Positions 13,001 to 20,262 of a DNA stretch of 64,000 nucleotides are shown here, piece by piece (position 1 is the first letter of the stretch; each line of letters begins with the position of its first letter). Origin of the DNA: Chrysaora quinquecirrha. Its lineage: Eukaryota > Cnidaria > Scyphozoa > Semaeostomeae > Pelagiidae. Where the stretch lies: the NCBI GenBank assembly GCA_014526335.1, contig JACTAT010000022.1, positions 874,604-938,603 of the forward strand, in the 5' to 3' direction. The position numbers and the translations under genes were made by a program. The notes beneath the pieces were generated by a model. That model worked only from the letters and a program-made list of their open reading frames with translations. It ran no database searches and was not told the DNA's origin.

Positions 13001-14110
13001 CGGGGCCAAACGTTTAAACATTGCTTGACGAGCAAACATTGAATGTTGGACAAAATGGTTTAGCCAGGGCTTCGGAAATGCAGTACAAGATCGTGTAGAG
13101 TTTGTTTCATGGTGGCTCGTACCTCAAAAGAGTATGTGGGAAATGGCTTTTTCACAGATTCCATTGTCATCACAGACGATGAAAGGAAACAAAACTGTTC
13201 TAGCAACCGTTGGAAGAGATTTTAAGACATGATCGAGCAAAAACCGTCATTCAAATCAAACCTTGTTCTTCAACTTCATCTGTGACTTCTTCATTAACGT
13301 CTTCAAGTTCAAGTGTCAGGTTATTCGCATATGCATTGCCAGGGAACTGCTTGAGAAAGAACAACGGCGAATTAAATGAAATTCTCAGGCCCTGGGTAAA
13401 CGATCCAACACTGTTGTTTGTCAAGCATCTGAAATGTGCTTGTCAGACAAATGTTTGATCGTTTGGCCACATCATAAAACAATATTCATCAAACATTTTT
13501 GGCTAACGGCAAGCAGAAAATGTTCTTCAGAAATTTCAGGTTCTTCAAAAACCTTGCCAAGCAGGTTCTCCCCAAGTTTTGCTTGAAAGGCAATGTTTTG
13601 CGATGTGGCCGAACGGAGAAACGTTGTTTTAGAAAAAAAAATTTTGACAATGTTTGTTGCAATTTATTATGCTCTTCAGATCATCAAAAGAACTACTTTT
13701 TATAAGCTCGCTACTAATAATTGAAAGAAAAGCAATGCCAAAAGGGAAAAGTTCACTGACTGACAGCACGACACATTAGAAAGGCAAAACTGAAAAGCTG
13801 AAGTTGAAATAAGTTTAGTGCAAGGCCCTTACCTCTGCAGGAACCTTTGTAGCCTTACTAAAAAATAAATATAAAAAGTTTAAAATCGGAAATATATGAA
13901 AAAGCACAAATATAAGTACGACCTAGACTTCATACTTGAGACGTTGCACGAGGCCGCACGCAGGCTACGAAACATCATAGGGCTTAAAGCTACAGATTTT
14001 TTACGATGGAAAAAGCTTGTAAGAATGCCCTGCGATGTTTTTAAATTAATTTGAGCAGTCTCCTCTCACCTTTTATCAAAAAGCACGTCCCAGTCGTTCA
14101 GGTCTTCCAT
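4017..14110 (-). CDS. MINDY4B: MINDY-4B-like protein, predicted inactive deubiquitinase fold
   Basis: Eighteen exons are read on the minus strand: 14070-14110, 13833-13857, 13262-13346, 11880-12079, 10941-11282, 10226-10336, 9262-9350, 8568-8708, 8361-8424, 7764-7829, 7021-7091, 6550-6613, 6166-6249, 5783-5866, 5551-5654, 4910-4998, 4509-4584, 4017-4062. They total 1782 nt (593 residues) with every phase matching. Residues 1-230 are acidic, Ser/Lys-rich and low in conservation. The MINDY-3/4 (FAM188) catalytic domain follows, with ELKALLFGS, FLRPTEVDAYY, SLINLLLVGRATPYVFNG, KTPIYPIWV and LIDWNG. MINDY-3/4 enzymes trim Lys48-linked ubiquitin using a Cys in a GPCGV motif. Here that place reads GSTQGV (residues 269-274), so the cysteine is absent, whereas the catalytic His is kept in DGHFCVLF (His509). 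Vertebrate MINDY-4B is also annotated as inactive (from memory), which guides the name. A diverged MINDY-4 is the alternative. Confidence 0.82.
4255..4395 (+). repeat. LINE 3' end fragment with (TTGAA)n tail
   Basis: The segment has a GCCCAAGAAATCATAAGCTC block, then a short AT-rich stretch, and ends in repeated TTGAA. A similar segment lies at 36730-36880 with the same block and the same tail. A short shared 3' end with a simple-repeat tail is typical of 5'-truncated LINE copies. It sits in intron 17 of the MINDY-4B-like gene. Confidence 0.5.
5000..5545. repeat. Degenerate AAGTAACAAGGAG minisatellite
   Basis: Irregular repeats of roughly 11-13 bases built from AGTAACAAG and AACAAGGAG fill the intron between exons 15 and 16 of the MINDY-4B-like gene. 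They create several overlapping Leu/Tyr/Cys-rich open frames on the minus strand, which I do not regard as genes. Confidence 0.7.
5975..6020. repeat. (GATTAA)n microsatellite
   Basis: About six consecutive GATTAA hexamers occur within intron 13 of the MINDY-4B-like gene. Confidence 0.8.
6330..6460 (+). repeat. SINE family B copy (tRNA-like B box)
   Basis: The copy contains TCAGGAGCTYAGTGAGGTCGG-like sequence followed by a B-box-like GGGGTTTGAGCCC, then a tail ending CACCATTTCACCTT. The same order recurs at 11510-11670 (+), 26730-26945 (-), 37925-38105 (-), 40125-40255 (-), 48265-48430 (-) and 63740-63930 (-). Confidence 0.55.
7285..7590. repeat. 22-bp tandem repeat with inverted second half
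   Basis: Repeats of TGTGGTGGATTATTATGCTTGA run through 7330-7445. Their reverse complement themes (CCACCACATCAAGC, CCACCACAGTACGC) follow at 7515-7560, so the block can fold back on itself. It lies in intron 10 of the MINDY-4B-like gene. Confidence 0.7.
7965..8225. mobile_element. Foldback MITE family A copy
   Basis: The copy opens with GGCTCTGGTCAAATGATCAA and is built of CAAACATTG/CAATGTTTG modules. This is a diverged member of the family whose termini read GGCCCTGGCCAAACGATCAA. Only part of the right end is recognisable. Confidence 0.5.
9425..9695 (+). mobile_element. LINE reverse-transcriptase C-terminal fragment
   Basis: Conceptual translation gives RRLRRFGHMRRLPKYAP, then KKTRGG, then LSQAQILAQDRHCWKTF. 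This is the arrangement seen at the C-terminal end of several non-LTR reverse transcriptases, after the thumb. A TAA near 9560 interrupts it. It is a dead fragment in intron 6 of the MINDY-4B-like gene. The clade cannot be settled by eye. Confidence 0.5.
10380..10925. repeat. (ATC)n / (ATNATC)n microsatellite
   Basis: Long runs of CATCATCAT with CATAAT variants fill most of intron 5 of the MINDY-4B-like gene. They produce poly-His and poly-Met/Ile frames on the two strands that are not genes. Confidence 0.92.
11510..11670 (+). repeat. SINE family B copy
   Basis: The copy contains CTTAGCGAGGTCAGCG, then GTTCGAGCCCCAGACCCAG and a CACCATTTCACCTT end. It lies in intron 4 of the MINDY-4B-like gene. 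Confidence 0.55.
12375..12715. mobile_element. Dispersed repeat C, first copy
   Basis: Blocks such as AACTAGTTGCC, TTCCAGAAA, GACATGTCGAC and CTATCGTATGGTATTAGG recur in reverse order and orientation at 49575-49905, for example AATACGATAGAAC, GTCGACATGTC and GTTTCTGGAACTG. The two copies are therefore one element family of about 340 bp, inserted in opposite orientation. Confidence 0.6.
12800..13075. mobile_element. Foldback MITE family A copy
   Basis: The left end reads CCTAAGGCCCTGGCAATGA and the right end TTTAGCCAGGGCTTCGG, an imperfect terminal inverted repeat. The interior carries repeated CAAACATTG and CAATGTTTG modules. Confidence 0.65.
13385..13640. mobile_element. Foldback MITE family A copy, diverged
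   Basis: The left end reads CAGGCCCTGGGTAAACGATC; AAACATTT and CAATGTTT modules follow. The right end is decayed. It lies just upstream of the third exon of the MINDY-4B-like gene. Confidence 0.5.
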
Positions 14111-14519
14111 TTAGAGAATGATTGATTTCTGAAATTCAGAAGAAAACCAAGTCAAATTCAAAGCTCAAATTAGACGTATACTCTATTATGAAAAAAGAAA
14201 CTATACTGCACTATACCAATCTATAGCTACTGTAGCTATCTTGTGCACAGACGTTCGAGCCCATTACACGGAAGTATCCTCCCCCAAAAGGGACTTTTGA
14301 ATCCCATCCTCCCACCAAATCTGCAGCATTATGGCCTTAGGCCCATTTCATCAGTTTCACCCTACATACAGGAGGATAGATAGCTAGAGATCTCTAACAA
14401 GACATAGATAATTGAATCAGTCAAATTAGAATATATTCAAAAACTCTAGAAATAAACTAATCTGAGTATGAGTAACTTTGATAATTAATTGATATTTAAA
14501 GAAGTAAAATTTCTTACAG
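14111..14519. other. Upstream region of the MINDY-4B-like gene, no gene seen
   Basis: This stretch should hold the promoter of the minus-strand gene that starts at 14110. I recognise no conserved coding or RNA feature in it. Confidence 0.35.
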
Positions 14520-14759
14520 TTTTGCAGAAAGTCGACAGTTCTGTTTGTTGTCGTTGGTTTCCAAGAAGGCCTCGAGTTCGATTTGTAGACTGAAGTAGAT
14601 GGTATCAAGTATGGCGACGGCCGTCTTTTCGAAGCTAGTTACACTTATACTTCTCTATACCTTGATAATTAGATATCAGTGTAGTCTAAATCGTAAAATT
14701 CACTATGATACTCAAGAAAATAAATTGATGTGTTCTAATGGATTATTTGGAAACTACGA

Positions 14760-14993
14760 GTGCCATTTTATGATCACAAGGAAAAATATCCCTTGAGAAT
14801 TAGGCCACTCTCAAAGAAGACACATGGTTGTAAAGCCTATGTCACGCTCTTGCTAATACTAAGCGGCGACGTTGAGCTTAATCCAGGGCCTGGCAGAACC
14901 GATATTTGTAAAGAAAAGGAATGTGAAATTATCGAAGATCAAAGCAAAGATGGACAGGGAAAATTGAAAGTAAAAGGAAAAGATGAAAAGTAG
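14760..14993 (+). CDS. LINE leader ORF with 2A-like ribosome-skipping motif
   Basis: The frame contains LLLILSGDVELNPGP, with DVELNPGP at 14868-14891. This fits the D-V/I-E-x-N-P-G-P consensus of 2A and 2A-like peptides, which make the ribosome skip the last Gly-Pro bond. Such motifs have been reported at the N-terminus of ORF1 in CR1-like LINEs of several invertebrates. The segment just upstream (about 14614-14690, another frame) encodes a hydrophobic stretch resembling a signal peptide. The frame ends at TAG 14991. The basic text that continues into ORF1 is open from about 14993 in the frame of the ORF1 start at 15242, so one shift separates leader and ORF1. Confidence 0.8.
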   Translation: MPFYDHKEKYPLRIRPLSKKTHGCKAYVTLLLILSGDVELNPGPGRTDICKEKECEIIEDQSKDGQGKLKVKGKDEK

Positions 14994-15241
14994 ACGGTAA
15001 GCAGAAAAAGCAGTCAATAAAGAAAGTTAAGAAACCTCTTTTAGCGACAAATGAAATAACCGACATAGAGAGTGTAATTAAACTGTATCATATTAAACCA
15101 AACCTTCCCCTCTCAGAAGAACATCCTTCCACTTTCCTTGAACGTTTCAAAGATGTACAACATTATTCCTATTCAACCAACAACACACAGATTGCCTCTA
15201 CTATCCTAATCTTTAACGACCAAATATATGAGAAATTAGGT

Positions 15242-16750
15242 ATGGACGACAGTTATGAAATATCATGGACAGATCTAATACCTGAGGGCGAAAAAGTAGT
15301 AAACGAAATATTAATTCAAATTGATAAAGATGGAGACCATTGGGTTGATATCATAATACACGTCCCTTCAGCAACTATATGTATTATTGGTAAAGGAATA
15401 GACGAATTTCGCAATGACCAGCTGAAAGAAATAGAGAATAAACAGCATGAGTCAGAGTCACATGAGTCTCATGAATCAAAGCTGGATCCCATCCAAGAAG
15501 TACCGATGCACGATATGCCATTGTCAGCATCCCAGCATGAGTCTGTTATCTTTTTCAAGCCGGAATTGAACGATGCATTAAAACCAGTTTGGAATGAAAT
15601 TAAGATTATGCAAGAGGAAATTTTGAATCTAAAATCACAAAATAATGATAAAATCTATTCTAACGATGTAGTGAAATTGCAAACAAAAAACTCAGAACTC
15701 GAGAAAGAAAATAAAACCTTGAAGGCTGAGATCGAGAAGTTGAAAAATGAAATTGAGCGGGTCAAGAAAAGCAAAAATGAATCAAGGCCATCAAGTGATA
15801 TGTCCTGGCAAACTAAGTTAGGATTTAGGAATTCCGATTCACATAAACACCCTCAAAGCCAGCACCCAAACCACAATCATTTTAACCAGAATGTTGAACC
15901 ATTTCATATACCACCCGCTAATAATATGCAAATGTTTTACCATCCAAATAGATTTCAAAGTTTACAGTTCATTCCCCAAGACATGCAATTCAACTCTCAT
16001 CATTCCATAACATCTCATACACAAACTATCCCACGAAATAAATCTCCCCCAATTAACGGACCATCTGGCACCCTATCTTCCATTTTGTCAAGAAATACCA
16101 ACGAAAATATCATACAGACCAACTCAACTAAGCCTGTCAACACTTCAACTATTCCCAAATCTCGCACGCAACAACCAGCAACTCAAAATCCGCATCGCCC
16201 TCGGATTCCTGATCACCAAGACCTTTCGTCGAGAAAACAAAGCATAGTGATAGTAGGAGACTCGATAATTAAGAATGTCATGCCGCACAAACTCTCGCGA
16301 TCATTGCAATCCTATGTCAATAGAATAAGCATTGGGGGAATGAAAGCAAGAGAAATGAAACATTATATCATTCCAAGCATTGAGAAACGACCAGATGCTG
16401 TGGTTCTACACTGTGGCATAAATGATCTGATGAACTCCCCCGACCATCCACAACAAATCGGCGAAGAAATTAAAGATGTGGCGATGACGATCAAAAGGCA
16501 AATACCAACATGCAGTATTTTTATTTCAAGTATAGCAAACCAAGTTAAGTATCCTAATCTTAATGAAAACGTGCGTGAATTAAATAGCATTTTGCTCAAT
16601 GTATGCGAAAGCAATAGCTTTCAATACATTGATAATAGTAACATCATTCAAGAGGACCTTAACAATAGCGGACTTCACCTTAATAAAAAAGGTAGCACTA
16701 AACTTGCCTGCAACTTCAGAGATTGCATTAAAGCGAATCAGCGTGCATGA
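15242..16750 (+). CDS. LINE ORF1 protein with coiled coil and SGNH/esterase-like domain
   Basis: This 502-residue frame is intact. Residues about 120-180 are a Lys/Glu-rich heptad region fitting a coiled coil. Residues 190-330 are low-complexity, Asn/His/Pro/Ser-rich. Residues about 335-500 form an SGNH-like domain: IVIVGDSIIKN carries the block-I Asp-Ser, and VVLHCGINDL carries the G-x-N-D block. CR1-type ORF1 proteins commonly carry such an esterase-like domain, thought to help RNA binding or membrane association. The open frame extends upstream of this ATG to about 14993, so the natural N-terminus probably lies in the leader. Confidence 0.85.
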   Translation: MDDSYEISWTDLIPEGEKVVNEILIQIDKDGDHWVDIIIHVPSATICIIGKGIDEFRNDQLKEIENKQHESESHESHESKLDPIQEVPMHDMPLSASQHESVIFFKPELNDALKPVWNEIKIMQEEILNLKSQNNDKIYSNDVVKLQTKNSELEKENKTLKAEIEKLKNEIERVKKSKNESRPSSDMSWQTKLGFRNSDSHKHPQSQHPNHNHFNQNVEPFHIPPANNMQMFYHPNRFQSLQFIPQDMQFNSHHSITSHTQTIPRNKSPPINGPSGTLSSILSRNTNENIIQTNSTKPVNTSTIPKSRTQQPATQNPHRPRIPDHQDLSSRKQSIVIVGDSIIKNVMPHKLSRSLQSYVNRISIGGMKAREMKHYIIPSIEKRPDAVVLHCGINDLMNSPDHPQQIGEEIKDVAMTIKRQIPTCSIFISSIANQVKYPNLNENVRELNSILLNVCESNSFQYIDNSNIIQEDLNNSGLHLNKKGSTKLACNFRDCIKANQRA

Positions 16751-16798
16751 CTTAACACTGGTAAAGTAAATTTAAATAAATCTAATGAGAGCAATGAA

Positions 16799-17812
16799 AT
16801 GGTTAACAATTACAATGAACTGAAAGAAGCCAGGTTAAGAAACCCGAAAAATCCGATTCTTGCTCACTTAAACATAAATAGTTTAAGAAATAAGTTTTGC
16901 GAGCTGAAAGATCTTATTGCTGCAAGCTCATATGATTGCATTGTTATTAGTGAAACAAAACTCGACGAAACATTCTCTACTGCACAATTCCTTGTCCCCG
17001 GGTACAAAACACCTTATCGTGCGGACAGAAATTCTTACGGTGGTGGTTTACTCGTTTACGTTAAAGAATCTCTCAAATGTAAAAGACTTGAAAATTTTGA
17101 GGAAAAGGGGATTGAAAGCATCTGTTTTGAAATAAACCTTCGTAAGGAAAAATGGGCTATTGTTGCTACCTATAATCCACCAAATGCTAGCAATGAAATT
17201 TTTAAAAACTCTCTTATTAAATCAGTTGATAAATGTAGTTCAAATTACGATAATTTTATTGTTATAGGCGATCTTAATCTTATCCCCTCTAATCAATATC
17301 TTAAAACGATATGCTCTTCTTTAGGGTTAACTAATCTTATCAAAGAACCAACATGCTATAAACCAAACTGTAACCCCTCATTAATTGACGTTATATTAAC
17401 TAATAGAAAACATAATTTTAAAAATAGTCAAACGATCGAAACAAGTCTAAGCGACTTTCATAAACTAATTCTTACTACATGGAAAACTTCACTCCCAAAA
17501 CACCATCCTAACATTATACACTACAGAGACCTGAGTAATTTTAATGAAAATGCTTTCTGTCGAGACTTGTCAGAAGCACCCTTTCATCTTTGCGAGCTTT
17601 TGCAGGACAGTAGTGAAGCTCTCGACTACTTTCAAGAAATCTTTATTGGCATTGTTAATAAACATGCTCCCCTTAAATCTAGAGTAGTACGAGCAAACAA
17701 CAAACCTCTTACTAAAATTCATCGAAAAGCAATCATGTTAAGAACCAAGCTGAAAAATGCTTATAATAAATGCAGGACAAACGAGAACTTTGAAAATATA
17801 AAAGCAGCGTAA
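16799..17812 (+). CDS. LINE ORF2, APE-type endonuclease part
   Basis: The frame opens with ILAHLNINSLRNKF and IVISETKLDE, followed by YGGGLLVYVKE, VIGDLNLIPSN and SLSDFHKLI. These are the conserved blocks of apurinic-type endonucleases in non-LTR retrotransposons, with the catalytic Asn, Glu, Asp-Leu-Asn and Ser-Asp-His motifs in order. It nicks the target for target-primed reverse transcription. The frame stops at 17812. The linker to the reverse transcriptase resumes in another frame at 17838. Confidence 0.88.
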   Translation: MVNNYNELKEARLRNPKNPILAHLNINSLRNKFCELKDLIAASSYDCIVISETKLDETFSTAQFLVPGYKTPYRADRNSYGGGLLVYVKESLKCKRLENFEEKGIESICFEINLRKEKWAIVATYNPPNASNEIFKNSLIKSVDKCSSNYDNFIVIGDLNLIPSNQYLKTICSSLGLTNLIKEPTCYKPNCNPSLIDVILTNRKHNFKNSQTIETSLSDFHKLILTTWKTSLPKHHPNIIHYRDLSNFNENAFCRDLSEAPFHLCELLQDSSEALDYFQEIFIGIVNKHAPLKSRVVRANNKPLTKIHRKAIMLRTKLKNAYNKCRTNENFENIKAA

Positions 17813-17837
17813 TCATTGTGCAAATCTTAGACAACGT

Positions 17838-19709
17838 TTGAAATCTGATTATTTCACAAAAATTTGCCAAAATGGTACGCTAGACTCAAAAACGTTCTGG
17901 AAAAAATTAAAACCATATTTCTTTAGTAAAGGTCACAACGATTCTGAAATTACTATCTCTGAGAATGACTGTCTTGTTAGTGACCCTCAATCAGTAGCTG
18001 AAATTATGAATAAACATTTCGCAAGTATTGGTAAAATAAACAAACCAAATGGGAAAGAGGGAGACAGTGATCATCTATCAATATCAGATATTGTAAGAAA
18101 CTTTCAGAACCATCCGAGTATTAGAAAAATCAAAACTTGTTTGCCTGATAATAAAACCTTAAAAATTACACCAGTGCCAAGAGAGGCACTGAGGCACATA
18201 ATTAACAAACTTGACCATAAAAAGCAACTGGGCACGATATGGTAAATGCTAAATTTCTAAAAATCTCCGTTAATATCATTCTACAGCCATTACTCGATAT
18301 TCTAAACAAATGTATCCTACAAGGAACCTTTCCTAAATCCTTGAAAAAAGCCGTAGTTACACCGGTATATAAGAAAAAAGATCCTTTTAATAAAGAGAAC
18401 TATAGACCTATCAGTTTACTAACAACCTTCTCTAAAGTGTTCGAAAAAGCTATCGAGCGTCAACTCTCTCCTTTCTTCGAAGATAAGTTTTCAAAATATC
18501 TATGTGCTTACAGAAAACATTTTCTTCACAACATGCTCTCTTCAGATTAATAGAAGACTGGAAATCAGGACTTGAAAAAAATAAGCATATAGGTGCAGTC
18601 CTCATGGACTTATCTAAAGCCTTCGACTGCCTCCCAAAAAACCTTCTTCTTGCAAAACTACACGCTTATGGAGTGGATCAAGGATCTCTATTGCTTATAC
18701 AAAACTATCTATCTGACAGAGAACAGAAAGTAAAAGTTAAAGGAAGATATAGTTCTTGGGGTAAACTAGGACAAGGAGTCCCACAAGGATCGATTTTAGG
18801 ACCACTTCTTTTCAATGCTTTTATTAATGATATTTTTTACAACCTTACTGAGGGCTCTCTGTGTAATTTTGCGGATGATAATACAATATCTATAACTGCT
18901 AATAGTACTGGCGAATTATTAAATCTAATAAAATCAAACACCGAAAATTGCATTAAATGGTTTAAAGAAAATGAAATGACTGCAAATCCATCTAAATTTC
19001 AGGCAATTACTATTGGTAATAAAGATAGAAATATAGATGAATTTGAAATTGATCCTAATTTTAGCATAAAAGTAGACAGTACTGTTACACTCCTTGGAGT
19101 TGAATTGGATGAAAACTTAAAGTTTGATTCTCATATTGACAAAATCTGCAAGAAAGCAGCTAAACAGCTCAACTCACTCAAACGTATTGCGAAATACATG
19201 GGTGATAAAGAAAAAAAGATAATCATTAATTCTTTCATACTATGTCATTTTAACTATTGCCCATTGATATGGATGCTATGTAACAAGAGTTGCCAAGATA
19301 AACTTGAAAAATAAATGAAAGAGCTTTACGCTTAGCATACTCAGACTATACTTCCTCGTATGAAATCTTGCTTACAAAATGCAATGAAACTACCATCCAT
19401 ATTCAATCGATCAGGCTTCTAGCATTAGAAATCTACAAGACTTTAAATAATCTTAATCCTGTATTTATGAGGGATTATTTTATACCAAAGCGAGTAGACC
19501 ACGATCTCCGCAGAACGAACCCTCTACAAATACCAAAAGTTAGAACAACCGCTTACGGTATAAATTCTTTATGTTTCCAGGGACCAAAAATCTGGAACGC
19601 CCTTCCTGCTGAAACTAAATCAGCCCAAAATATAAAACAGTTTAAAAGTTTTACGAAAAATTGGTTTCTAAACAATAAATGCGCTTGCTCATATTGCAAT
19701 AAGTCATAG
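17838..19709 (+). pseudogene. LINE ORF2, reverse transcriptase part, multiply frameshifted
   Basis: Pieces at 17838-18245, 18239-18550, 18502-19314 and 19368-19709 lie in different frames but in the correct protein order. The second has VVTPVYKKKD and ENYRPISLL. The third has MDLSKAFDCLP (motif A), GVPQGSILGPLLF (motif B) and FADDNTIS (motif C, catalytic Asp pair), then LGVELDENLKF. The fourth matches the C-terminal tail after the thumb. The catalytic residues are still present, but no continuous frame exists in this sequence. Confidence 0.85.
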
Positions 19710-19815
19710 CCAATGCAATCTCTGAGGTTGCTCAATGTTAGTATGAATTAGTGAAGTATCACTATCGTAGCACTAACAGTAAATAATTATTATACTTATA
19801 CTTATACTTATACTT

Positions 19816-20235
19816 AGAGAAGTAAATATAATCGAACGAGGCTGCGCTTAACAGGGGGTACGCTTCCAAAACTTTTATATCTCGTTGACTTTTCTAAAGT
19901 TAGCAAAACAAACACAAGATGGAAATATGCATATATTGAAACCAAATATTATATCAAAGCGTATAGAAAGAGTTTTTTTGTTTAAATTATGCCAGATTTG
20001 ACCAAGAAAAACAAGATTCTTTATTTCCGAAACAGCAAGGTGTACCCCCCGTCCGAAAGCTGTGCTAATCGCACGCCCACTACCTGCTATTCCTGAATTT
20101 GTTTTTTCTAATTTGGCTGTGCAAATGTGCACGTGTAAAAAAAATTGCGGACGGACAAAAGCTAGACCAAAACGATTACCATAATAAGATTTTCCAAACA
20201 CATTTGAATAGTCGTTCATGTCTAGTGGCATTTAC
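19816..20235. other. Upstream region of muscleblind, no gene seen
   Basis: The stretch between the LINE tail and the muscleblind 5' end shows no recognisable coding segment. A promoter or an untranslated first exon would be expected here. Confidence 0.3.
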
Positions 20236-20262
20236 ATGGCAGAAGAATTATTGCAGTCATGA
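20236..20262 (+). promoter_or_regulatory. uORF overlapping the muscleblind start codon
   Basis: An ATG at 20236 opens an eight-codon frame (MAEELLQS). Its TGA at 20260-20262 overlaps the proposed muscleblind ATG at 20259 as ATGA. If it lies in the mRNA, it could limit or couple initiation. Whether it is transcribed is unknown. Confidence 0.4.

Larger units (their letters stand above)
14520..19815 (+). mobile_element. CR1-type LINE with 2A-like peptide, nearly full length, frameshifted
   Basis: In order there is a leader with a hydrophobic N-terminal segment (from the ATG near 14614), a 2A-like motif at 14868-14891, an ORF1 with coiled coil and SGNH-like domain (15242-16750), an APE-type endonuclease (16799-17812), a reverse transcriptase (about 18239-19314) and a C-terminal part (19368-19709). 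A short simple-repeat tail of ACTTAT follows at 19788-19815. CR1-clade LINEs have this layout and 3' ends of this kind. The downstream ORF2 pieces occupy at least three frames, so this copy is not intact as given. The exact 5' end is uncertain. A second, 5'-truncated copy of the last 80 bp lies at 36230-36310. Confidence 0.88.

Noticed and set aside
14440..19815. LTR retrotransposon or virus-derived element
   Set aside because: APE endonuclease, SGNH ORF1, CR1-like RT motifs and a simple-repeat tail define a non-LTR LINE; no long terminal repeats, protease or envelope were seen.
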